From assembly GCA_945949655.1 (NCBI GenBank), contig CAMFFG010000052.1:1-7582 (forward strand): a stretch of 7,582 nucleotides of DNA. The letters are read 5' to 3'. This document shows positions 1 to 5,090 of the stretch, piece after piece; within the stretch, counting starts at the first letter, position 1, and every line of letters begins with the position of its first letter. The DNA is from an uncultured Peptococcaceae bacterium (GTDB lineage: Bacteria; Bacillota; Peptococcia; Peptococcales; Peptococcaceae). Below the pieces are notes generated by a model that had not been told where the DNA came from, made no database searches, and saw only the letters and a program-made list of their open reading frames with translations. A program made the position numbers and the translations under genes.

Positions 1-54
1 CCCCGCCACAAGTTTAAGCAGGAGGGCCGGGACCTGAGCTTTCTGGAAAAATAA
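1..54 (+). CDS. C-terminal tail of an unidentified protein entering from the left (partial)
   Basis: Frame 1 is open from the window edge and ends at TAA 52-54, giving 17 residues that finish ...KQEGRDLSFLEK. The piece is too short to assign a family. Its codons are GC-rich, unlike the AT-rich orphan genes that follow. A related tail (KQEG then FLEK, minus four residues) recurs at 973-996, so this end exists in two copies around the 291-848 gene. By context it could be the end of an Rhs or polymorphic-toxin tip, but that is inference from the neighbours only. Confidence 0.4.
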   Translation, partial: PRHKFKQEGRDLSFLEK

Positions 55-60
55 AAAGGA

Positions 61-129
61 GTGATAAAAAAGATCGCGGTAGTATCAGTCGCGTATCTTT
101 TAGTACAGTTTTTGGCTTGTTTAGAATAA
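61..129 (+). pseudogene. Possible truncated lipoprotein/signal-peptide remnant
   Basis: GTG 61 opens 22 codons reading MIKKIAVVSVAYLLVQFLAC-LE before TAA 127-129. Two lysines, a hydrophobic run and a Cys preceded by Leu-Ala look like a lipoprotein signal peptide ([LVI]-x-x-C) whose mature part is missing. The purine-rich AAGGAG at 56-61 sits directly on the GTG, too close for a normal ribosome binding site, so the start itself may be degenerate. It begins 6 nt after the preceding stop, as a toxin-linked immunity lipoprotein might. Chance coding is a real alternative. Confidence 0.25.
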
Positions 130-167
130 AGCATTGTCAAAGCGGACAGGTTCTGATAAGATAGCAT
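94..167 (+). repeat. Direct repeat copy 1 (promoter-bearing)
   Basis: About 74 bp closely matching 4219-4293. Shared blocks are TATCTTTTAG, GTTTAGAATAAA, CATTGTCAAAGC and GACAGGTTCTGATAAGATA. Differences are scattered substitutions and small indels in the 5' half. The most conserved part contains TTGTCA (134-139), 17 bp, TAAGAT (157-162), a good sigma-A type promoter. No reading frame stays open through both copies, so this looks non-coding. Confidence 0.7.
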
Positions 168-176
168 CGGGCAATG

Positions 177-185
177 TGGTATAAT
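177..185 (+). promoter_or_regulatory. Extended -10 promoter element for the 291-848 gene
   Basis: TGGTATAAT is a perfect extended -10 (TGn plus TATAAT at 180-185), about 105 bp upstream of the GTG start at 291. No good -35 lies 17 bp upstream, which extended -10 promoters tolerate. The repeat-borne TTGTCA/TAAGAT promoter lies just upstream and could also serve this gene. Confidence 0.5.
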
Positions 186-290
186 AGAAGTTGTTTATCA
201 AGCAGCTTATTACATTTCTCAAAACTTTGTTGGTGGTGAAGAAGAAACCATTTACGGAATGCCGAATTAGTCAAATCAGGAGGGAAACCC

Positions 291-848
291 GTGAAAATAA
301 TACAGAAAAAGACCTGTATCATTATAGCAGTCATGCTATGTGTTAGTATTGGGGTAGTTGTTTCATTAAAAGATGATAATCTTGATTCTAAAATTGTTTT
401 ACAAGGATGCGACATGCTGAATCAAGGGATCAGCTCCCAGCATTTAATGCCTGGTCGTGAGGAGTATTATCCGTTCTCTAAGCAGACCGGAGGAAGAATC
501 ACTTTTAACGAATATCTCCAAAATGAATCAATGGTAAATCATGCATTACTAGAGGCTGATTATTATGTTGTTAATAGAAAAACAACGAATAATTCTAATA
601 CAGCCGCAATGCTCGAAAGTTTGTTTTCTGTAGAATTTAGTTTGGACTATAAAGAAATAGCAAATAATTCTTTTGAACTACTAGCTATTGAAATAGAGCC
701 TAAAAATAAGGCAGAATTAACTTCATTAAGTGAGATAACAATTACAACAGAACCATTAAAAGTAAAGAAATATGGTGAACCAATTACAGGTATTTTGAGA
801 ATGAAAATGGAAAATGGAAATTGGGGAATCATATACTTCTTCGAATGA
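291..848 (+). CDS. Orphan membrane-anchored or secreted protein (possible immunity-type)
   Basis: An intact 185-residue ORF. The GTG start at 291 is fixed by AGGAGGG at 278-284 with a 6-nt spacer. Residues 1-8 are basic (MKIIQKK) and about 9-26 are hydrophobic (IIIAVMLCVSIGVVVSL), a signal anchor or uncleaved signal peptide. The remaining ~160 residues would be outside the membrane. They are Asn/Glu/Lys-rich, contain one Cys (in LQGCDML), and show no enzyme motif I recognise. The end has a beta-rich ITGILRMKMENGNWGIIYF pattern. The gene is AT-rich compared with the GC-rich operon nearby and sits between two copies of a tail sequence (1-54 and 973-996), as immunity genes in toxin cassettes do. 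The immunity role is inferred from position only. Confidence 0.6.
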   Translation: MKIIQKKTCIIIAVMLCVSIGVVVSLKDDNLDSKIVLQGCDMLNQGISSQHLMPGREEYYPFSKQTGGRITFNEYLQNESMVNHALLEADYYVVNRKTTNNSNTAAMLESLFSVEFSLDYKEIANNSFELLAIEIEPKNKAELTSLSEITITTEPLKVKKYGEPITGILRMKMENGNWGIIYFFE

Positions 849-897
849 GAATACGAAATAATTGTTGATGAATATAATCATATCAGTTTGAAACTGA

Positions 898-1026
898 TCG
901 GCTTTCCAGAAGAAATGGGTTAATATCCGCATTCCTGATTTGGATCCCTTTTATTTTATCGTTTATAAGCAGAAGCAGGAGGGCTTTCTGGAAAAAAGTA
1001 ACTACTTTTGCCTGGCTTTCTATTAA
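898..1026 (+). pseudogene. Decayed second copy of the left-edge tail
   Basis: A 42-codon open stretch without a start codon or ribosome binding site, ending at TAA 1024-1026. Within it 973-984 encodes KQEG and 985-996 encodes FLEK. The same words occur at 16-27 and 40-51, where they are separated by RDLS; this copy lacks exactly those 12 nt, so the deletion is in frame. The shared bases are AGCAGGAGGGC and CTTTCTGGAAAAA. This looks like the relic of a homologous toxin tip or of a tandem duplication. Confidence 0.4.
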
Positions 1027-1046
1027 ATGCGATGTCGGGCGAGGAA

Positions 1047-1095
1047 ACAAAAGCCGCTGCAGGGACTGTACTATGCCCCTTGCAGCGGCTTTTGT
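1047..1095. terminator. Bidirectional intrinsic terminator
   Basis: A near-perfect hairpin pairs 1047-1064 with 1078-1095: ACAAAAGCCGCTGCA against TGCAGCGGCTTTTGT, then a G·T pair and two G-C pairs, with a 13-nt loop. The stem is GC-rich at the core. It is followed by CTTTTGT on the plus strand and CTTTTGTTT on the minus strand. It lies between convergent transcription units (the left AT-rich cassette and the minus-strand regulator), so it can serve both. Confidence 0.8.
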
Positions 1096-1131
1096 GTGTC
1101 TATGCGTCAGCCTGATTGGCCATGCCGGGCA

Positions 1132-1626
1132 TCAGTAATGCTGAAACCGGGCGATCAGGATGCTGGCCATGTCCCGCTGCCGCTTGATGGTGCGGGGCGA
1201 CTGGGGAACATACAGGCAGAGACCGGATCGCTGAAATAGGATGGTGGCGGCGTTGTTGGGCTCCCGCAGCACGCGGCTGATCTGCTGGGCCACAATGTAG
1301 CTGTTTTGCTGGTGCTTGCGGCTGATGCGGTCTTCCAGACACTTGATGGGCAGCAGACAGAGATCTTTCTGAATGCTCAGCGGAATTTTGCGGCTGGCAT
1401 CGCCCAGGTAGCGGGCGCTGGTCTGGTGCAGCTGTTTTTGGCTGACTGCAAAATAGGCGAAAAATTCGCGCATGACAGACTCAATGGGAAACAGTACCTC
1501 CAGCGTGGAGCCATCGGTGAAATAGAACCGGGTGGTGGGCTGAAAATCGTCATCATAGGCCGGTACAATGGCGGCCAGCGATTCCCAGCGGTAAAACAGG
1601 CTGCGCAGTTTAGCTGGTCGTTGCAT
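1132..1626 (-). CDS. ComK-like putative DNA-binding regulator
   Basis: 164 residues. ATG (1624-1626 on the minus strand) is preceded by AAGGGGG with about 7 nt spacing. The C-terminal two thirds follow the ComK pattern (PF06338): R..LG...KIPLSI at about 91-105, a buried hydrophobic CLLPI where ComK has LFPT, an IVAQQI stretch at about 131-136, and ATILFQRSGLCLYVPQS...R at about 145-165. That last part matches ComK's T.VTF.NGKT.ELP.S...Q..RTA.L element. ComK itself is a B. subtilis competence activator of about 192 residues that binds AT-rich boxes. The N-terminal part contains a second similar element (TRFYFTDGSTLEV), an internal pseudo-repeat. The gene is transcribed divergently from the lysis-like operon, across a repeat-rich region it may regulate. 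The assignment rests on pattern reading, not on a search. Confidence 0.5.
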   Translation of the reverse strand: MQRPAKLRSLFYRWESLAAIVPAYDDDFQPTTRFYFTDGSTLEVLFPIESVMREFFAYFAVSQKQLHQTSARYLGDASRKIPLSIQKDLCLLPIKCLEDRISRKHQQNSYIVAQQISRVLREPNNAATILFQRSGLCLYVPQSPRTIKRQRDMASILIARFQHY

Positions 1627-1631
1627 AGATA

Positions 1632-1770
1632 ATCCCCCTTACTTAAATGTTAGATATTAATAAAAAAGTAAATTCTTATTACACTTATATAATACCATTT
1701 TTCTGGAATAAAATCAACTGAAATACAGGAAATATTTTAAATTTTCTAATATATTTTTGAAATTAGGGGC
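1632..1770. other. AT-rich divergent intergenic stretch
   Basis: About 140 bp of mostly A and T between the minus-strand regulator and the repeat array. On the minus strand it must hold the regulator's promoter; TATTATATAAG-like boxes occur around 1683-1695, but I cannot fix a convincing -35. No exact ComK box pair (AAAA-N5-TTTT) stood out. There is no ORF with a ribosome binding site. Confidence 0.5.
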
Positions 1771-1773
1771 TTA

Positions 1774-1882
1774 ATTGCACATTTTTATCGTCAAATTGCA
1801 AATAAAGTGTCAGATTGCACACATTTGCGGGCGGATTGCACAGCAGGGTGCAGATTGCACACTTTGGGGGGCTTATCTGCAC
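1774..1882. repeat. Six phased ATTGCAC-type direct repeats (probable operator array)
   Basis: Direct copies of ATTGCAC lie at 1774, 1814, 1835 and 1854. ATTGCAA is at 1795 and a diverged ATCTGCAC at 1875-1882. The intervals run 21, 19, 21, 19 and about 22 bp, close to two helical turns, so all copies face the same side of the helix. Most are preceded by A, G or AG and followed by AC or CA. The array sits just upstream of the promoter of the lysis-like operon and divergent from a putative regulator, which fits cooperative protein binding. An iteron-type origin is possible in principle (an AT-rich stretch adjoins it), but no Rep gene is present. Confidence 0.75.
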
Positions 1883-1892
1883 ATGGGCCTGT

Positions 1893-1921
1893 TTGCCGCA
1901 AAAGCCGCTCTGTAGTAAGAT
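1893..1921 (+). promoter_or_regulatory. Probable promoter of the DUF1659-DUF2922-holin-amidase operon
   Basis: TTGCCG (1893-1898), 17 bp, TAAGAT (1916-1921). The -10 matches the hexamer in the 134-162 and 4260-4288 promoters. It lies 11 bp after the last ATTGCAC-type repeat, so a protein bound there could activate or block polymerase. It implies a 5' UTR of roughly 95 nt. Confidence 0.45.
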
Positions 1922-1933
1922 AATAGCAGGGTA

Positions 1934-1968
1934 AGGGCCTGCCCTACAGAAAGGGTTATTGCAATAAC
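1934..1968. promoter_or_regulatory. 5'-UTR operator-like palindromes
   Basis: GTTATTGCAATAAC at 1955-1968 is a perfect 14-bp palindrome. Its centre is two overlapping, oppositely oriented ATTGCA words, the same core as the upstream direct repeats. Just before it, AGGGC-CT-GCCCT (1934-1945) is another small inverted repeat. Both lie between the inferred transcription start and the first gene, where a bound repressor would block elongation or initiation. Confidence 0.55.
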
Positions 1969-2023
1969 AGAGAACAGGAAAACAGAAAAACAGAGCAGCA
2001 TCAGACAAAAAGGAGAGATGTGT

Positions 2024-2215
2024 ATGGCAATCAGCAGTAAAAAAGGTATGATCGTGACAAAAAATGCAGAAGGCAAAACCACTTCGCAGACCGTTTCCAA
2101 TGTGGACCCGGCTGCGAGCAATGAAAACATCAAAACCATGCTGCAGACCATGGGCAGCCTGCAGAGCGAGGAAGTGCAGGAGCTTCGCGTTGTGACCACG
2201 GAGATCCTGCCATAA
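2024..2215 (+). CDS. DUF1659-family small protein
   Basis: 63 residues. ATG 2024 is chosen over the in-frame ATG 2018 because AGGAG (2011-2015) is 8 nt from the former and only 2 from the latter. The pattern is an N-terminal beta-like stretch (GMIVTKNAEGKTTSQTVSNV), then DP-A-S-N-E, then a helix with MGSLQSEEVQELRVVTTEIL. This matches the DUF1659 layout (K...GKT...F.NVNP.A.......A..L.SLQ....E......L). The family's function is unknown. It often sits beside DUF2922 genes and holin- or YvrJ-like and amidase genes in Bacillota, as here. It has no signal peptide or membrane segment. It is the first gene of the operon. Confidence 0.7.
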   Translation: MAISSKKGMIVTKNAEGKTTSQTVSNVDPAASNENIKTMLQTMGSLQSEEVQELRVVTTEILP

Positions 2216-2235
2216 CAGGATCGTGCAGCAGCTTG

Positions 2236-2260
2236 CGGGGTCGCCTGCAGAGCGGCCCCG
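2236..2260 (+). other. Intercistronic RNA hairpin
   Basis: CGGGGTCGC pairs with GCGGCCCCG (one T·G pair), a 9-bp stem with a 7-nt loop (CTGCAGA). No T-tract follows, so it is not an intrinsic terminator. It lies between the DUF1659 and DUF2922 genes, about 50 nt before the latter's ribosome binding site, and may protect a processed mRNA end. Confidence 0.45.
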
Positions 2261-2312
2261 GGCATTACAGGAAAACAGTACAGGTTTATAGAAGAACAGG
2301 GGGAATTGGACA

Positions 2313-2543
2313 ATGGCAGAGATCGTAACCAGCAGAAAATTAATTTCAGAGTATGGCACCGATGCAGATACCAACCGCAGACAGACCCTGCGCAATCCGC
2401 TGCCCTCACTGGACGCGGAGCAGGTATCCAACGCGATGGATGTGATCGTGGGTACCGGTGCGCTGATGGACAGCAAAGGCAATGCGGTGACGGTGGCCAA
2501 AAGCGCCTGGATCGAGACCGTTACCCAGGAGCTTCTCTTTTAA
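2313..2543 (+). CDS. DUF2922-family small protein
   Basis: 76 residues. ATG 2313 follows AGGGGGA (2298-2304) by about 8-9 nt. The C-terminal half fits DUF2922: LRNPLPSLDAEQVSNAMDVIVGTGALMDSKGN, then a VAKSAWIETVTQE strand. The family has ...PK..L....V..AMD.I......F...G......A.I....T.E.... DUF2922 proteins are small, cytosolic by sequence and of unknown function, and co-occur with DUF1659. The operon position before a holin and an amidase is as expected for this module. Confidence 0.7.
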   Translation: MAEIVTSRKLISEYGTDADTNRRQTLRNPLPSLDAEQVSNAMDVIVGTGALMDSKGNAVTVAKSAWIETVTQELLF

Positions 2544-2578
2544 GCGGCGGGGCTTGTCTGTAACACCTGGCCGGCACT

Positions 2579-2594
2579 GGCGCCGCAAGGCGCC
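2579..2594 (+). other. GNRA-capped intercistronic hairpin
   Basis: GGCGCC-GCAA-GGCGCC: a perfect 6-bp GC stem closed by a GCAA tetraloop of the stable GNRA class, extendable outward by a T·G and a C-G pair. It lies 35 nt after the DUF2922 stop and about 30 nt before the holin ribosome binding site, with no T-tract. A likely role is mRNA stability or processing within the operon. Confidence 0.5.
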
Positions 2595-2636
2595 GGGCGG
2601 CACAGGCCCTGCGGGAGAGATAAAGGGGGTGCTGTT

Positions 2637-2831
2637 ATAAAACAGGAACAAATTGCCATGCTGGCGCGGGCGGCGGTGCTGTTCATCGCGCTGCTCAACC
2701 AGCTGCTGATGGCCTTTGGCTACAGTGTGCTGCCCATTGCAGAGGAGGAGCTTGGCGCGCTGGTGACGGCGCTGTTTACGACCATATCGGCGCTGTGGGT
2801 ATGGTGGAAGGATCAGCGGTGGATCCCGTAA
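2637..2831 (+). CDS. SPP1-family phage holin (possible ATA start)
   Basis: 65 codons with stop TAA 2829-2831. The protein core is MLARAAVLFIALLNQLLMAF, then G-Y-S-V-L-P-I-A-EEEL, then a second hydrophobic helix ending LWVWWKDQRW. This is the SPP1-type holin signature (PF04688): R..VL.IALLNQ.L...G..PLP...EE, a second transmembrane helix, then WWK. Two transmembrane helices span about residues 10-28 and 40-58, counting from ATA. Holins make the inner-membrane holes that release an endolysin lacking a signal peptide, which fits the amidase next door. The start is uncertain: GGGGG (2625-2629) is ideally spaced 7 nt before ATA 2637, whose product starts MKQEQIAM as relatives do. ATG 2658 has only a weak AGGA. 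GTG 2629 hits a stop after three codons. Confidence 0.75.
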   Translation: MKQEQIAMLARAAVLFIALLNQLLMAFGYSVLPIAEEELGALVTALFTTISALWVWWKDQRWIP

Positions 2832-2877
2832 GCGGGCAGAGCAGGCAGCAGAGAGATCATTAAAAGGAGGGCGCACA

Positions 2878-3813
2878 TTGCTGAATTGTAAACGGGATTA
2901 TATCAAACAGCCGCCGCTGATCTTTATTGCAGTGGGCCATGGCGGGCCGGACCCCGGCGCGGTGCACGGGGCTTTGCGGGAGGCCGACTGTAATCTGGCC
3001 ATGGCCATGCAGCTCCGTGCCGACCTGATGCGGCACGGCGTACAGGTAAAGCTGTCGCGCTACGGCGACGAGGAAGACCGCCTGCAGGATGAGATTGCAG
3101 AATGTAACCAGTACGCGCCGGACTTTGCCCTGGCGCTGCACACCAACGCCGGCGGCGGCAGCGGCTTTGAGGTGTACTATCAGACCGCACCCTGGAAAAA
3201 CTGCCAGTACGGGGCACGCATGGCCAGTCTGTTTGATGGCAACGTAAAAAAATATCTGGGCGTGGCCACCAGAGGCTGTAAGACCAACCAGCAGCTGGGC
3301 TGGCTGAAACGGGTACAGGCGCCGTGTATCCTGGTGGAGAGCTTCTTTATCGACGGCCCCCGGGCCGACTGGTACAGCAGCATCGAGCGCATTGTGCTGT
3401 TGAGCCAGGCCTACACCAGAGCCATTTTAGAATTTTTCGGCATTGCATATCGGGAAAACGGCATCCTGCAGCTGCGCATCCGCGTGGTAAACGCAGACCT
3501 GCAGACGGCGGAGGACTATATCTGTCAGGCGGTGCTGATCGAGGGGCATTATTTTGTGCATCTGCGGCAGATCTGCAAAGCGCTGGGCAAGGGCGTGTAC
3601 TACGATGCGGAGCAGAAAACACCCATCCTGTATCCGCCGGACGTATATGCGGAGAGCGAGTTTCAGAACGGGCTGTTAAAGCTCAGCGACTTTCCCACCA
3701 GGGCAGAGCGGATCCTGGCTGGCATTTCCACCGAGGAAGCGCTGCAGTACAACTTTGACGAGTACGACAGAGCGGACGACGGCACCCTGCTGCAAACGCT
3801 GTCCATCTGTTGA
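2878..3813 (+). CDS. N-acetylmuramoyl-L-alanine amidase (Amidase_3) with a copper-amine-oxidase-like C-terminal domain
   Basis: 311 residues, TTG start at 2878 after AAAGGAGGG. The family cleaves the bond between MurNAc and L-Ala in peptidoglycan. Residues 14-190 form a zinc-dependent Amidase_3 domain: GHGG (His21), P-GAV, EADCNL (Glu35), LHTNAGGG (His88) and LVESFF (catalytic Glu154), so the metal ligands and general acid are all present. Residues about 213-262 (VLIEGHYFVHLRQICKALG...YYDAEQKTPIL) resemble the copper amine oxidase N-terminal-like stalk domain (VLIdGr.YVPLR...ALG..V.WD...). There is no signal peptide, so export needs the upstream holin: a phage-type endolysin arrangement without phage structural genes. 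Confidence 0.88.
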   Translation: MLNCKRDYIKQPPLIFIAVGHGGPDPGAVHGALREADCNLAMAMQLRADLMRHGVQVKLSRYGDEEDRLQDEIAECNQYAPDFALALHTNAGGGSGFEVYYQTAPWKNCQYGARMASLFDGNVKKYLGVATRGCKTNQQLGWLKRVQAPCILVESFFIDGPRADWYSSIERIVLLSQAYTRAILEFFGIAYRENGILQLRIRVVNADLQTAEDYICQAVLIEGHYFVHLRQICKALGKGVYYDAEQKTPILYPPDVYAESEFQNGLLKLSDFPTRAERILAGISTEEALQYNFDEYDRADDGTLLQTLSIC

Positions 3814-3845
3814 GAAAAACATCTGTAAAAAGGAGGCGAGAGACC

Positions 3846-4088
3846 ATGCTACAGCTGAGCGACAACGAAAAGGAGACCATCATCCTGACCACCGAGGCCG
3901 ACCATAATCTGACCATCAGCACCTACAACGGGCCGCTAAAACAGCAGCTGCGGCAGCTGAAAGCCCGTAATCCAGCGGTGTGCAGCCTGCTGTATCACAC
4001 AGCAGAGGGCCGGGAGACCTACCAGCTGGTAAAAGCCTGGGCAGCGGAATGCTTTCTGCCGCTGCTACAGGAGCACAAAGCAGCATAG
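3846..4088 (+). CDS. Small phage/ICE-type protein, last gene of the lysis-like operon
   Basis: 80 residues. ATG 3846 follows GGAGG (3832-3836) with 9-nt spacing; upstream in-frame codons would overlap the amidase stop without a ribosome binding site. The N-terminus (LSDNEKETIILTTEADHNLTISTYNGPLKQQLRQL) resembles small proteins seen in phages and conjugative elements that begin DNEKETI...NEAE..A.VYTYN..L...L..L. I know no assigned function. The remainder is helical, with an AxECFLPLL end. It is cytosolic by sequence. It is co-transcribed with the amidase and followed by a terminator. Confidence 0.6.
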   Translation: MLQLSDNEKETIILTTEADHNLTISTYNGPLKQQLRQLKARNPAVCSLLYHTAEGRETYQLVKAWAAECFLPLLQEHKAA

Positions 4089-4142
4089 CAAAAACCATAC
4101 AGGCATCCTGATTTGCCAAAGCAGATCAGGCCGGTAAACAGA

Positions 4143-4184
4143 ATAACGGATAGGCGGTGTGAACCGCCTGTCCGTTATTTTTTT
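4143..4184 (+). terminator. Strong intrinsic terminator of the lysis-like operon
   Basis: A 16-17 bp stem (ATAACGGATAGGCGGT against ACCGCCTGTCCGTTAT, one T·G pair) with a 4-nt GTGA loop and a run of seven T at 4178-4184. It lies 55 nt after the last stop codon, which closes the 2024-4088 transcription unit and isolates it from the Rhs cassette downstream. Confidence 0.92.
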
Positions 4185-4218
4185 ATGGGTGAAAAGCCTG
4201 CGCCTGGCGGCAGCTGGA

Positions 4219-4293
4219 TATCTTTTAGCGCAGATTTTTTACCGGTTTAGAATAAAACATTGTCAAAGCAGACAGGTTCTGATAAGATAACAT
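4219..4293 (+). repeat. Direct repeat copy 2 (promoter-bearing)
   Basis: Matches 94-167 over about 75 bp with scattered substitutions. It carries the same promoter: TTGTCA (4260-4265), 17 bp, TAAGAT (4283-4288). The inferred start of transcription falls about at the first codons of the Rhs remnant at 4300, so any transcript would be nearly leaderless. Both copies stand immediately upstream of orphan toxin/immunity material, which suggests a shared cassette-flanking or promoter module. Confidence 0.7.
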
Positions 4294-4299
4294 AAAAGG

Positions 4300-5090
4300 G
4301 TGCTTTGTAAAGATGATAAATGGGGTAACATTACCCATAATGCAGTGCTGAAATGCGGAACCAGAGAACTGGATTTGGTGAAAACCTATACCGGTCATGA
4401 AAAAGACAGCGTATTGGGTATGTACCAGGCAAAGCCAGAATGTATGATACGGCAGACAAACACGGCAGCACCAAAGGCAATAAGGTTGGAGACAAACGGT
4501 TTGCAGCAGTTGACCCGGTAAAAGGTGATGTGCGCAATCCGCAGAGTCTGGTACAGTATACCTATGTGCTCAATCATCCGCTGATGTATGTGGATCCGTT
4601 AGGATTATGGACAGTAGGACTTGGAGGAGACATAGCATTGGCGTTAGGAGGAAGATTAGATGGAGGTGCAGAGTTAGTTATAGATAGTAAAGGAAATATT
4701 GGAATTCTTTTTTATGGCAGTGCTGGAGGCGGTACGCCTACATCCTCAGCTGGTTTTCATGGCACAGTTACTCCAGCTGCTGAGTCAATTTATGATATTC
4801 TTGGCTCAAGTTATGTAGTTGGTGGCAGTGTTCCTTTGGTTGGGGCTGAAGTAATCCAGTCGATAGGAAATATATCGGGAAAAGAATTAATTGGATATGG
4901 TTTATCTGGTGGGGTAAAATTACCAGAACTTCACAGGACGATGTCAAACAGCAAACCCGCGATAATTATTAATGTGCCACAAGCAGCTAAGAGTATAGTT
5001 CAAAAGGTAGTAGATTATTTCAATTCTTTATCATGTGAGCAGCAACAATATGTTTTGGACGTATTGGCTCAACTGCAGCAAGGATATTAA
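4300..5090 (+). pseudogene. Orphan Rhs core plus glycine-rich C-terminal tip, frameshifted
   Basis: From 4312 the reading gives DDKWGNIT, then YTGHEKDSVLGMYQAK, the start of an Rhs-associated core. A single missing G near 4434 shifts the frame, and the core continues as ARMYD...RFAAVDP, PQSLVQYTYVLNHPLMYVDPLGL, the canonical Rhs cleavage-site end. The tip of about 160 residues (4602-5087) is Gly-rich with alternating strands (GGDIALALGG, DSKGNIGILFYGSAGGGTP) and a helical tail. No nuclease or deaminase motif is visible. There is no ribosome binding site before GTG 4300 or ATG 4440, and the usual YD-repeat body is absent, so this is a displaced, probably silent tip cassette. Such cassettes can recombine with a full-length Rhs gene through the core. 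Confidence 0.8.

Noticed and set aside
882..898. Perfect inverted repeat ATCAGTTT-G-AAACTGAT after the 291-848 gene
   Set aside because: A one-base centre makes a poor hairpin and no T-tract follows, so I do not call a terminator. It could be an operator, but nothing else supports that.
1774..1882. CRISPR array or iteron replication origin
   Set aside because: The repeat word is only 7-8 bp with 11-15 bp between copies, too short for CRISPR. No cas or Rep gene is present. The operator reading fits the divergent promoter context better.
1763..2500. A 245-residue minus-strand ORF across the intergenic array and the DUF1659/DUF2922 genes
   Set aside because: No ribosome binding site, low-complexity Cys/Phe/Leu-rich content, and it runs antisense through two recognisable families and the operator region. 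It is a shadow.
2406..2876. A 156-residue minus-strand ORF over the holin
   Set aside because: Antisense to the SPP1 holin pattern, composition Arg/Pro/His-rich as expected from GC-rich antisense, and no ribosome binding site.
3324..3758. A 144-residue plus-strand ORF overlapping the amidase
   Set aside because: An alternative frame inside a clear Amidase_3 gene with all catalytic residues in the other frame.
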